Origin: Allobosea sp.
GTDB taxonomy: Bacteria; Pseudomonadota; Alphaproteobacteria; Rhizobiales; Beijerinckiaceae
Reading direction: 5' to 3'
Length of the DNA: 64,000 bases
Assembly: GCF_017308075.1 (NCBI RefSeq)
Contig: NZ_JAFKFX010000024.1
Coordinates: forward strand, 410,645 to 474,644
This document shows, piece by piece, positions 37,760 to 45,766 of this stretch; within the stretch, counting starts at the first letter, position 1, and every line of letters starts with the position of its first letter. The notes beneath the pieces are model-generated. The model was not told where the DNA came from. It saw only the letters and a list, made by a program, of their open reading frames with translations, and made no database searches. The position numbers were made by a program, and so were the translations under genes.

Positions 37760-39046
37760 ATGTCAGAGGTTCATTCAGCCCCGACGCCGCAGCGAGCCGG
37801 CGGAACCCTGTTCCGGCAGCAATCCCTGCAACAGCTCGACCGGCCGGAGGATTTCCACGCACCATTGCGCGTGGTCGGCCGCGTCGAATGGGTCGCCGGC
37901 CTGCTCTGCCTGGCGCTCTGCATCGGCATCGTCGTCTGGGCCTGCTTCGCGCGCTATCGCGAGACGGTCGAGGGGCCGGGCATCTTCGTGCGCGGCGGCG
38001 GCGTCTTCATCGGCCTCAACGCCCCGAAATCGGGCTGGGTCGACGGGCTCGTTCCGACCGGCCAGAAGGTCGCCGCGGGCCAGATCGTGGCTTCGCTGAC
38101 CACCCCTGAAGAGGATGCGCGCATCGCTGATCTGGAGCGACGCATCGGCCAGGCCGAAGACCATCGCACCGCCATCACCCAGCGCTACGAGGTTCGCGTC
38201 ACCGCCGAAACCGTCGCGCAGCAGCGCCGCCGCGCGGAACTCGACGAGGCCGTCGACCTCTCCCGCCGCCGGATCGCCGAGGCGGAGGAAACGCTCGCCA
38301 ATCGCGAAATGCTGTTCTCGCGCGGCGCCGGCACCACCGACCGCGTGCAGGAGGCTCGCGAGCGGCTGTTCGGCGCGCGCTCCAGCCTGTCACGCACCCA
38401 GTCGGAACTGGCCGCACTGAACGGTGCCATCCTCGCTTTGGGCGGCGCGCGCGATCAGGAGCTGGAGGCCAGCCAGCGCCAGATCCTCGACCTCAGGGGA
38501 CAGCTCGAACAGGCGAGATTGAGCCGCAGGCTCGCCGACGAGATCCGTGCCCCGCGCGACGGCACCGTAGCTCTGGTGCCGGTGACGATGAACGCCCTGG
38601 TCACCGCCGGTCAAAGGATCATGACGCTGGAGACCGGCGGCGAGCAGCTGGAGGCCCTGTTCTTCGTGCCGGGCGACATGGGCAAGCGCCTCGCGCCGGG
38701 CATGGAGGTGCGGATCTCGCCCTCGATCGCGCCGCGCGAGGAATACGGCATGGCCGTCGGCAAGGTCGTGTCGATCTCGCCGCAGCCGGAGGGCCAGGCC
38801 GAGATCGCCGAGAGGCTCGGCAATCCGGATCTCGCACGGCAGATGGCGCGCAACGGCGCCCCGTTCGAGGTGCGGGCGACGCTCGAAACCGTGCCCGGCG
38901 AGACAGGCGGCTATGCCTGGACCTCGCAGCGCGGCCAGGAAATCCCGCTCAGCAGCGGCCTGCTCCTCACGGCGAACGTCACGGTGCGGCGCGCGCCGCC
39001 GATCACCCTGATCATTCCGGCATTGCGCCGCTGGACCGGGCTGTGA
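37760..39046 (+). CDS. NHLM-type bacteriocin secretion HlyD-family adaptor
   Basis: A 428-residue periplasmic adaptor (membrane fusion protein). After a short cytoplasmic N-terminus with LFRQQSLQQLDRPEDFHAPL, typical of the NHLM HlyD subfamily, there is one membrane helix (VAGLLCLALCIGIVVWACFA), a lipoyl-like half-domain (GIFVRGGGVFIGLNAPKSGW), a long coiled coil (~120-265), the second lipoyl half (IRAPRDGTVALVPVTMNALV) and a C-terminal beta domain. It would link the ABC exporters to the outside. I chose ATG 37760 over 37712 because the family begins there and AGGA lies upstream. First of three co-directional exporter genes. Confidence 0.9.
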   Translation: MSEVHSAPTPQRAGGTLFRQQSLQQLDRPEDFHAPLRVVGRVEWVAGLLCLALCIGIVVWACFARYRETVEGPGIFVRGGGVFIGLNAPKSGWVDGLVPTGQKVAAGQIVASLTTPEEDARIADLERRIGQAEDHRTAITQRYEVRVTAETVAQQRRRAELDEAVDLSRRRIAEAEETLANREMLFSRGAGTTDRVQEARERLFGARSSLSRTQSELAALNGAILALGGARDQELEASQRQILDLRGQLEQARLSRRLADEIRAPRDGTVALVPVTMNALVTAGQRIMTLETGGEQLEALFFVPGDMGKRLAPGMEVRISPSIAPREEYGMAVGKVVSISPQPEGQAEIAERLGNPDLARQMARNGAPFEVRATLETVPGETGGYAWTSQRGQEIPLSSGLLLTANVTVRRAPPITLIIPALRRWTGL

Positions 39047-39058
39047 GGGCACCCGGCC

Positions 39059-41260
39059 ATGACTGAGAGCGCGACCATCGCCGCGGCCGTGCCGCCCCTG
39101 CCGAATGCAGGCCGGCCCCGCCGCGTGCCGACCATGCTGCAGATGGAAGCGGTCGAGTGCGGCGCTGCTGCGCTCGGCATGGTGCTGGCCTATCACGGTC
39201 TCTGGCTGCCGCTGGAGCGACTGCGCGAGGCCTGCCAGGTGACGCGCGACGGTGCCACCGCGGCCTCGCTGCTGCGCGCCGCACGCAGCTTCGGCATGGA
39301 GGCCAAGGGCTGGCGCGTCGAGCCGGTGGCGCTGGCACAGCATCGTTTTCCGGCGATCGCCTTCTGGCAGATGAACCATTTCGTCGTGATCGAGGGCGTC
39401 TCGCGCGGGCGCGTCCAGATCAACGATCCCGCCCATGGTCGGCGCAGCGTCGATGCGGCCGAGTTCGACGGTGCCTTCACCGGCATCCTCTTGACCTTCG
39501 CGCCCACGCCCGCCTTCAAGCCGGCTGGCGAGCGGCCGCGCTTGCTGCGCGCGTTGTTGCCCAAGGGCGGCGAGACCCGCGCCGCGCTCGGCTTCCTCGG
39601 CATCATCGCGCTCTGCAACGTGCTGCCGCCGATCTTCGTACCCGCCGCCGGCAAGATCTTCGCCGACAACATCATGGTCCAGCACGCGACGAGCTGGCTG
39701 CGCCCGCTGCTGGTCGCGCTGATCGGCTCGGCTCTGCTCTCAATGCTGCTGTCCTGGCTGCACGGGCTGGTGCTGGCCCGGCTGCAGCGGCGGCTCGGCA
39801 CGCAATCGGCCATAGGCCTGATGGCGCATATGCTGCGGCTGCCGATCGGCTTCTTCGTGCAGCGCCATGTCGGCGACATCGCCTCGCGCATGGAGGCGGC
39901 GCGCCGCCTGTCGCACAGCGCCGTGGTCTCGATCTCCTCGGCGCTCTTCAGCATCATGGGCGCGCTGATCAGCGCCGCCATCATGATGGTCTACGACGTG
40001 CCGATGGCGCTCGCCTGCTTCGCCTTCGCGACGGCGGACATCGCGGCGATCGCCTTCATCACCCGCGTCCGGGTCGAGGGCGTCAGGCGCGTGGTGGTCC
40101 AGCGTTCGCGTCTGGCCAGCGTCGCGCTCGGCGGCATTCAGTCTATAGAGACGATCAAGGCGTCGGGCGCCGAGGACGCCTTCTTCGCCCGGCTGATGGG
40201 CGCGCAGGCACAATTGCTCAACATGATGCAGGCGCTGGAGCGTTCGACGCTCCTCCTCACTTTGGCGCCCTCGGTGATCAAGAGCCTGTCCTATGCCGCC
40301 CTGCTAGGCTGGGGCGCGCTGAAGGTGATGGATGGCGAGATGACGGTCGGCACGCTGATCGCCTTCCTCGCCGTGCTCCAGGCCTTCCACACCCCGGTCC
40401 AGTCGCTCGTCGGCGCCGTCGCTGGCCTGCAGGAGCTGCGCGGCGACCTCGAGCGCGTGCAGGACACGATGCGCCATGCGCCGGCCTCCCGCCTGCAAGG
40501 CGACGCAGCGGTCTCCGAAAACTGGCCGGCGCGGCAGGCCCGGCTCTCGGGCCGGATCGATATCCGCGGACTCGGTTTCGCCTATCCCGGCCAGGCCGGG
40601 CTGATCGAGGCGCTCGACCTTTCCATCGCGCCTGGCCAATGGGTCGCGGTGGTCGGCGGCTCCGGCAGCGGCAAGTCGACCCTGGCGCGGCTGGTCGCAG
40701 GGCTGTTGCAACCGGCCGCAGGCAGCATCAGCTTCGACGGCACGGCAGCCGGCGACGTGCCACGCCGCGTGCTCGCGGGCTCGCTCGGCTATGTCGAGCA
40801 GGACGTCGTGCTGTTCGAGGGCACGATCCGCGACAACATCGCGCTCTGGGACGGCTCGCTCGACGATGCCCGGATCATCGCGGCGGCGCGCGACGCCGGC
40901 GTCCACGAGGAGATCGTGCGCCGGCGCGGCCAATATGGCGCCGATGTCGCCGAGGGCGGGCTCAATTTCTCCGGCGGCCAGCGTCAGCGCCTGGAGCTCG
41001 CCCGGGCCCTCGCCACCGACCCGGCCATATTGGTCCTCGACGAGGCGACCTCGGCGCTCGACCCCGTCACCGAGGCGGAGGTCTTCGCCAATCTGCGCCG
41101 GCGCGGCGTCAGTGCGTTGGTGATATCGCATCGGCTGAGCACGGTACGCGATTGCGACGAGATCATCGTGCTCGACCACGGCCGGATCGTCGAACGCGGC
41201 ACGCATCGGGCGCTGATCGCGGCCGCGGGCCGCTATGCGGAGCTCGTCCGTGCAGAGTGA
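39059..41260 (+). CDS. NHLM-type ABC transporter, peptidase C39/permease/ATPase
   Basis: A 733-residue bacteriocin exporter that cleaves leaders and transports the product. The N-terminal C39 protease has all three catalytic residues: Cys34 in MEAVECGAAALGMVLAYHG, His107 in WQMNHFVVIEG and Asp123 in VQINDPAHGRRS. Six membrane helices follow (~165-440). The ATPase has Walker A GGSGSGKST (~532-540), signature FSGGQRQRLELARAL, Walker B ILVLDEATSALD and VISHRLSTV. It starts 12 bp after the HlyD gene. Double-glycine leaders like those of the two flanking peptides are the substrate class of C39. Confidence 0.93.
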   Translation: MTESATIAAAVPPLPNAGRPRRVPTMLQMEAVECGAAALGMVLAYHGLWLPLERLREACQVTRDGATAASLLRAARSFGMEAKGWRVEPVALAQHRFPAIAFWQMNHFVVIEGVSRGRVQINDPAHGRRSVDAAEFDGAFTGILLTFAPTPAFKPAGERPRLLRALLPKGGETRAALGFLGIIALCNVLPPIFVPAAGKIFADNIMVQHATSWLRPLLVALIGSALLSMLLSWLHGLVLARLQRRLGTQSAIGLMAHMLRLPIGFFVQRHVGDIASRMEAARRLSHSAVVSISSALFSIMGALISAAIMMVYDVPMALACFAFATADIAAIAFITRVRVEGVRRVVVQRSRLASVALGGIQSIETIKASGAEDAFFARLMGAQAQLLNMMQALERSTLLLTLAPSVIKSLSYAALLGWGALKVMDGEMTVGTLIAFLAVLQAFHTPVQSLVGAVAGLQELRGDLERVQDTMRHAPASRLQGDAAVSENWPARQARLSGRIDIRGLGFAYPGQAGLIEALDLSIAPGQWVAVVGGSGSGKSTLARLVAGLLQPAAGSISFDGTAAGDVPRRVLAGSLGYVEQDVVLFEGTIRDNIALWDGSLDDARIIAAARDAGVHEEIVRRRGQYGADVAEGGLNFSGGQRQRLELARALATDPAILVLDEATSALDPVTEAEVFANLRRRGVSALVISHRLSTVRDCDEIIVLDHGRIVERGTHRALIAAAGRYAELVRAE

Positions 41261-44114
41261 AGTGCTCGAAAGCGCCGCGGCAGCAAGTGAGCAGGCCGCA
41301 ACCCGTATCGCCTGCGAGGAGGGCTTCGCCTACCGGCTCGCCGGCGCGGGCGCCGACCTCTTCGTCGCACAGCAGGGCCAGGCCGGGAGCCTGCACCATG
41401 TCGCGACGCTCGGCGCCGGCGCTGCCGCCTTCGGCCTGGCGGCCCGGAGCGTGCACCTCGTCCTGATCCCTCAGGCCGGCACAGAGATCGAGACGATCGC
41501 CCTCTCACATCTGGCTGGAAGGGCTGACGTCTTCGCGCGCTCCGCCGAGTCCTGGATCGCCGTGATGGCCGAACACGCACGGCATCTGGCGGAGCTTCCG
41601 GCACATGCCGGTGCTGCCGACGGCTTGGCCCCGCACCGGCTGGAGCCTGGGCTTCACAGCCTTGCGGCGGGAGACACCGCCGTGCCCGGCGGCTCGCAGG
41701 CCCTGCTCTGGTACCGGACACGGACCGGCGCCTGCGCCAATGTCTGGGGACGAAGTGGCGATCCACGGGATCTCCCGGTCGCCGTGCTGCGCGGCGCGCC
41801 GCTCCAGGCCGAGCGGGCAAGCGAGATCCAGGTGTTCGACAGCGCCGCGCTGGCCCGTGAAGGCTCCCTCCTCGCCGCGCTCACTGGCTTCAACGATGCA
41901 CTCGGCCAGCTGCTGCAGGCCTGGTTCGACGGCAGGATGGCCGCCCTCGGCCAGCATGTCGCGACGGTCGCCGACGCGGATGCAGCGGCGCTATCGGCAG
42001 CGATGGCGAGGGTCGCGGGGCGAACCGCACCGCGTACGGCTCGGGAAGGCCCCGGAGCCGAACCGCCGCTCGCGGCGGCGGTTCGTGCGGTCGCCCGCGC
42101 GATGGGCGTCAGGCTGCCGGCCGATTTCGACCGCCTGCGCTCGATCGGCGAGAACGGCGACGCACTCGCGCTCTACACCGCCAAGGCCGGTCTGAGGTCG
42201 CGCGAACTCAAGCTGCAGGAGGGCTGGTGGCGCCAGGCCGGCGAGGCGATGATCGGGCAATTGCGCGACGGCACGCCGGTCGCACTCCTGCCGGCACGCA
42301 GCGGCTGGCGGATGGTGCACCCCGGCAGCGGCGAACGCATCAGGGTCGACAACGGCGTCGCGGCCTCGCTGACCCCGCATGCCCATGTGCTCTATCGCGG
42401 CTTCTCCGGCAGCGAACAGCGACCCGGCCGGGCACTCGCCGCCTTCGTCTTCGCAATCGTGCGCGGGGAAATGGCGCTGATCGCGCTGGCAAGCCTCGCC
42501 GCCGGCCTGCTCGCCATGGCGACGCCGTTCCTGTCCGGCATGCTGGTGCAATCGGTCATCCCGGACGGGGTGCGCAGCGAGATTCTGCAGCTCATCCTGG
42601 TGATGGTCGCGGTCGCGTTCGGGGTGATGGGTTTCGAGCTGGTGCGCGGCCTCGCCGTGCTGCGCGTCGAATCCGTGCTCGGCTCGGCCGTCGAAGGGGC
42701 TCTGTGGAGCCGGCTGCTGCGGCTCTCGCCCGGCTTCTTCCGCCGCTACGGCGCCGGCGACCTCGCCTTGCGCGCCGATGCGGTGAACCAGATCCGCCGG
42801 ACCGTCGGCGTCGCCAGCATCACGGCCCTGCTCGGCGTGCTGTTCTCCTCGGTCAATCTCGTCGTGCTGCTGAGCTACGGGCTGAAGCCAGCTCTGCTCG
42901 CGCTCGCGGTCTGCGCCGTCCAGCTCGTGATCCTCGTCGGCATGACCCTGTTCGAGCTGCGATTGCAGCGGCGCGCCCTCGCCAATGGCGGGGCGATGCA
43001 GACGCTGACCGTGCAGATCTTCCAGGGCATCTCGAAGCTGCGCGTCGCCGCCGCCGAGAACCGCTTCCTGGCGCGCTGGATGCATCTTTTCGCCGTGGAC
43101 CAGGCGGTGAACTTCCGGGCGAACGTGGTCGGCAGCGCGGTCGGCGCCTTCGGCGCGGGCTGGAACATCCTCGTCATGGCGGCGCTGATCGGCCTCGTCG
43201 GCCTGGGCGGCGTCAAAATGACGCTCGGCGACTACGTCACCTATTCCGGCGTCTCCGGCCAGTTCGTCTCGGCAATCCTCTCGCTCGCGGGACTGATCCC
43301 GGCGCTGGCGACGGTGCTGCCCCTGTGGGAGCGCGCCCGGCCAATCCTGGCCGAGCCGACCGAAGACGGCGCCGGCGGCATCCACCCCGGAACCCTGCAT
43401 GGCGAGATCGAGGCGTCTCGCATCAGCTTCAGCTACCCCGGCGGGCAGAGCGCGCTCTCGGACGTCTCGCTGCGCATCCCGGCCGGCGCCTTCGTCGCCC
43501 TGGTCGGCCCGTCCGGCTCCGGCAAATCCTCGCTGCTGCGGCTGCTCCTCGGCTTCGAGCAACCCGATAGCGGTTCAGTGCTGCTCGACGGCCATGATCT
43601 GCGCGATCTCGACCGGGGCGCCGTCCGGCGCCAGCTCGGCGTCGTGCTGCAGCACAGCCGCATCGAGGCCGGCAGCCTCTATCACAACATCGCCGGGACG
43701 GCGCCGCTGAGCCTGGAGACCGCCTTCGAGGCGGCGAGCCTGGCCGGGCTCGGTCCCGACATCGCGGCGATGCCGATGGGACTGCACACCTATGTCGACG
43801 ACGCCGGCGCCACCCTGTCCGGCGGTCAGCGCCAGCGGCTTCTGCTCGCCCGCGCCATAGCGAGGCGGCCGCGGATCATGCTGCTCGACGAGGCGACGAG
43901 CGCGCTCGACAATGCGACCCAGGCCCATGTCATGGCAACGCTGGCGCAGATGAACGTAACCCGTGTGGTGATCGCCCATCGCTTGAGCACGGTGCGCGAT
44001 GCCGACCTGATCTATGTGCTGTCGGAGGGGCGCATCGTCGAGCAGGGCGACTACGAGACGCTGGCCGCGGCCGGTGGCGTGTTCGCCGGGCTGATCCGCC
44101 GCCAGATGGCGTGA
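41250..44114 (+). CDS. NHLM-type ABC transporter, permease/ATPase subunit 2
   Basis: About 954 residues. The first ~390 residues form a long variable domain without a C39 protease, as in the second ABC subunit of NHLM systems. Six membrane helices follow (~400-690), then an ATPase with Walker A GPSGSGKSS, signature LSGGQRQRLLLARAI, Walker B IMLLDEATSALD and VIAHRLSTV. The GTG at 41250 has GGAG eight bases upstream and overlaps the previous gene; an ATG at 41235 without a ribosome site is the alternative. It probably forms a heterodimer or a second exporter with the C39 protein. Confidence 0.9.
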   Translation: MQSEVLESAAAASEQAATRIACEEGFAYRLAGAGADLFVAQQGQAGSLHHVATLGAGAAAFGLAARSVHLVLIPQAGTEIETIALSHLAGRADVFARSAESWIAVMAEHARHLAELPAHAGAADGLAPHRLEPGLHSLAAGDTAVPGGSQALLWYRTRTGACANVWGRSGDPRDLPVAVLRGAPLQAERASEIQVFDSAALAREGSLLAALTGFNDALGQLLQAWFDGRMAALGQHVATVADADAAALSAAMARVAGRTAPRTAREGPGAEPPLAAAVRAVARAMGVRLPADFDRLRSIGENGDALALYTAKAGLRSRELKLQEGWWRQAGEAMIGQLRDGTPVALLPARSGWRMVHPGSGERIRVDNGVAASLTPHAHVLYRGFSGSEQRPGRALAAFVFAIVRGEMALIALASLAAGLLAMATPFLSGMLVQSVIPDGVRSEILQLILVMVAVAFGVMGFELVRGLAVLRVESVLGSAVEGALWSRLLRLSPGFFRRYGAGDLALRADAVNQIRRTVGVASITALLGVLFSSVNLVVLLSYGLKPALLALAVCAVQLVILVGMTLFELRLQRRALANGGAMQTLTVQIFQGISKLRVAAAENRFLARWMHLFAVDQAVNFRANVVGSAVGAFGAGWNILVMAALIGLVGLGGVKMTLGDYVTYSGVSGQFVSAILSLAGLIPALATVLPLWERARPILAEPTEDGAGGIHPGTLHGEIEASRISFSYPGGQSALSDVSLRIPAGAFVALVGPSGSGKSSLLRLLLGFEQPDSGSVLLDGHDLRDLDRGAVRRQLGVVLQHSRIEAGSLYHNIAGTAPLSLETAFEAASLAGLGPDIAAMPMGLHTYVDDAGATLSGGQRQRLLLARAIARRPRIMLLDEATSALDNATQAHVMATLAQMNVTRVVIAHRLSTVRDADLIYVLSEGRIVEQGDYETLAAAGGVFAGLIRRQMA

Positions 44115-44191
44115 CCACCGGCGATCAAGGAGCGGCTGGCCGACCGGGTCCGCCAATGCAGCAGCGGCGACGCCGCTCCTTCTCGAAACAT

Positions 44192-44225
44192 GATCGCCCG
44201 GCTCCCTGGGGAGCCGGGCGATCAA
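44192..44225. terminator. bidirectional stem-loop between exporter and peptide gene 2
   Basis: TGATCGCCCGGCTCCC (44192-44207) pairs perfectly with GGGAGCCGGGCGATCA (44210-44225), a 16-bp stem. It lies between the converging ABC subunit 2 and peptide gene 2 and could end both transcripts, though U-runs are short. Confidence 0.75.
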
Positions 44226-44243
44226 AGGACAAACTCGACCGTA

Positions 44244-44507
44244 TCAGCGGATGGCGACGGTGACCTCCTTGGTGCCGTCGAACTTGATGAAGTGGCGCTT
44301 GCCGTCGATCACCTCGCTGCGCACGTTGCCGCCACCGCTGCCGGCCGTCGCATGGAAGTTGGCGGGATTGCCGGTGAAGGAGGAGTGGCTCTCCTTCCAG
44401 ACCCACCACTCGCCGCGGCTGGGGGCTACCCACTGGCCGGCGCCGCCGGCCGCGGCCTCGAGCTCCTCATCGGTCAGGGCGATGTTGTTCAGGTCCTGCT
44501 TGGTCAT
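44244..44507 (-). CDS. double-glycine-type leader peptide 2 (bacteriocin-like precursor)
   Basis: An 87-residue precursor on the opposite strand to the exporter. Its leader, IALTDEELEAAAGGAG (residues 9-24), nearly repeats that of peptide 1 and fits the double-glycine pattern: Leu11 at -12, Glu15-Leu16 at -8/-7, Gly21-Gly22 at -2/-1. Predicted cleavage leaves a ~65-residue core that starts AGQWVAPSRGEWWVWKESHS, rich in Trp at first, then Gly/Ser, then charged; it has no Cys and no likeness to core 1. Start ATG 44507 follows GAGAGGAA, as in peptide 1. Upstream is the same direct-repeat promoter. Activity unknown. Confidence 0.72.
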   Translation of the reverse strand: MTKQDLNNIALTDEELEAAAGGAGQWVAPSRGEWWVWKESHSSFTGNPANFHATAGSGGGNVRSEVIDGKRHFIKFDGTKEVTVAIR

Positions 44508-44566
44508 CGGCTTCTTCCTCTCTCCATCCATCCGACCGTCGCGGCCGGCTCGTTCAGTGAGAGGAC

Positions 44567-44599
44567 CTTATGCCGGCCTGCCTTACACCAACCTTACTG
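44567..44599 (-). promoter_or_regulatory. direct-repeat promoter of peptide gene 2
   Basis: On the minus strand AGTAAGG and TGTAAGG stand at an 11-bp period (plus-strand CCTTAC at 44592 and 44581), then nine bases and a -10-like CATAAG (44572-44567). The last repeat is 73 bp from the peptide ATG, against 70 bp for peptide 1. GCAGG after the repeats is also shared. Confidence 0.6.
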
Positions 44600-44689
44600 T
44601 TCGTCAGACCCCGCAACGCGGCTGCATTCCAGCCCGTGCCTGCGCCGGCGCCCCCCCAAACCCGACGCCAGCGCGGCTGAACCTCCCGA

Positions 44690-45511
44690 TCAGAAGCTCG
44701 ACGGCGTGTTGATCCAGATCACCACGGTTTCCTGCCCGCAGGCATTGCGCCAGGCATGAGGCCTGCGGCTTTCGAAATAGAAGCTGTCCCCGGCTTCGAG
44801 GACGAAGAATTTGTCCCCGTCGAGAACGATCTCCAGGCTGCCCGTGAGGACGTGCAGGAACTCCTCGCCCTCATGCTCATAGGTGCCTTCGCTCGAAGCG
44901 CCCGGGGCGAGCTGGAAGCGATGACATTCCATCAGCGTCTGGCCGCGCGCCAGTGCCTGCACGGTCACGCCGGGAGAGGTCGGCGGCCATGTCGCCCAGG
45001 CACCGGAGCGCACCAGGGATTCGCGCTGGTCGTAATCCTCCTGCCCGCTGATCGCCGCAACCGTCGTGCCGAAATGACGGGCGAGCTCGTGCAGGGCCTT
45101 GAAGGACAGGCCGAGCGAGGTCCGCTCGAAGGTCGAGAGCACCGAGACCGGAATCGCCGTCGCCTGGGCGACATCCTCCAGCGTCTCATGCGCCGCCTGG
45201 CGCAGCCGCCGCATCTTCAGCCCGACCGGAACCTCCGGCGCTGACGCCTCCGCAGCCGCCACCCCCGCCGGCGGCTCGGGGGCGTCCTCCCGGCGCAGGC
45301 GATCGGCGATCGCCGGCGGGTTTAGGCCCTTCTCGCGCCGCAGCCAGGCGATCTCCTGCAGCCGGTCGAGCTGCTCTCGGCTGTAGAGTCGCTGTCCCGA
45401 GGCGGTCCGGATCGGCTCGATCAGCCCTTGCGCCTCCCAGAGCCGCAAGGTCGAGGCCGAGACGCCCGCCATGCGGGCCGCCTCGGTAATGCGAAATCGA
45501 ACAGGCTCCAC
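44690..45511 (-). CDS. MerR/XRE/cupin triple-domain transcriptional regulator
   Basis: A 273-residue regulator with three parts. Residues ~5-75 are a MerR helix-turn-helix (FRITEAARMAGVSASTLRLW, EAQGLIEPIRTASGQRLYSR). Residues ~98-155 are an XRE/Cro helix-turn-helix (LKMRRLRQAAHETLEDVAQA, SVLSTFERTSLGLSFKALHE). Residues ~190-270 are a cupin (GTYEHEGEEFLHVLTGSLEI, DSFYFESRRPHAWRN). XRE-cupin proteins such as PuuR sense polyamines or related amines; a MerR domain in front is unusual. It is divergent to gabT-gabD with a perfect palindrome between, the likely operator. Confidence 0.9.
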   Translation of the reverse strand: MEPVRFRITEAARMAGVSASTLRLWEAQGLIEPIRTASGQRLYSREQLDRLQEIAWLRREKGLNPPAIADRLRREDAPEPPAGVAAAEASAPEVPVGLKMRRLRQAAHETLEDVAQATAIPVSVLSTFERTSLGLSFKALHELARHFGTTVAAISGQEDYDQRESLVRSGAWATWPPTSPGVTVQALARGQTLMECHRFQLAPGASSEGTYEHEGEEFLHVLTGSLEIVLDGDKFFVLEAGDSFYFESRRPHAWRNACGQETVVIWINTPSSF

Positions 45512-45557
45512 ATCCGGTCCCGGGCTGCGCCGATCGTCACGGCGATCGCGCGAAAAC

Positions 45558-45663
45558 CTAGAGCATCGGGCCGAAAAGTGGAATCCACTTTTCGGAAAAA
45601 TCCGATGCTAAAACAAAGAGCTAGATCGTCACTTCGCGTCCGATAGGACGCGCGAGGATCTAG
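45558..45663. repeat. ~105-bp dispersed palindromic repeat, copy 2
   Basis: CTAGAGCATCGGGCCGAAAA, palindromic AAAAGTGGAATCCACTTTT, TCCGATGC, then a divergent middle and ...GAGGATCTAG. It lies in the regulator-gabT gap. See copies at 16549 and 62885. Confidence 0.85.
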
Positions 45664-45690
45664 GCAGGAAAGCGTCTCGCGGCCATCTTG

Positions 45691-45717
45691 TTTTCTTGCA
45701 GAAAAACTGCAAGAAAA
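45691..45717. promoter_or_regulatory. perfect palindrome upstream of gabT, probable operator
   Basis: TTTTCTTGCAG (45691-45701), AAAAA, CTGCAAGAAAA (45707-45717): 11-bp arms, 5-bp spacer, 50 bp before the gabT ATG. It is the best candidate site for the divergent MerR/XRE/cupin regulator. Confidence 0.7.
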
Positions 45718-45766
45718 TATTCGAAGAGTTGCCGGCACAGGCACGGCCATCCGAGGGGAGCAAGCA

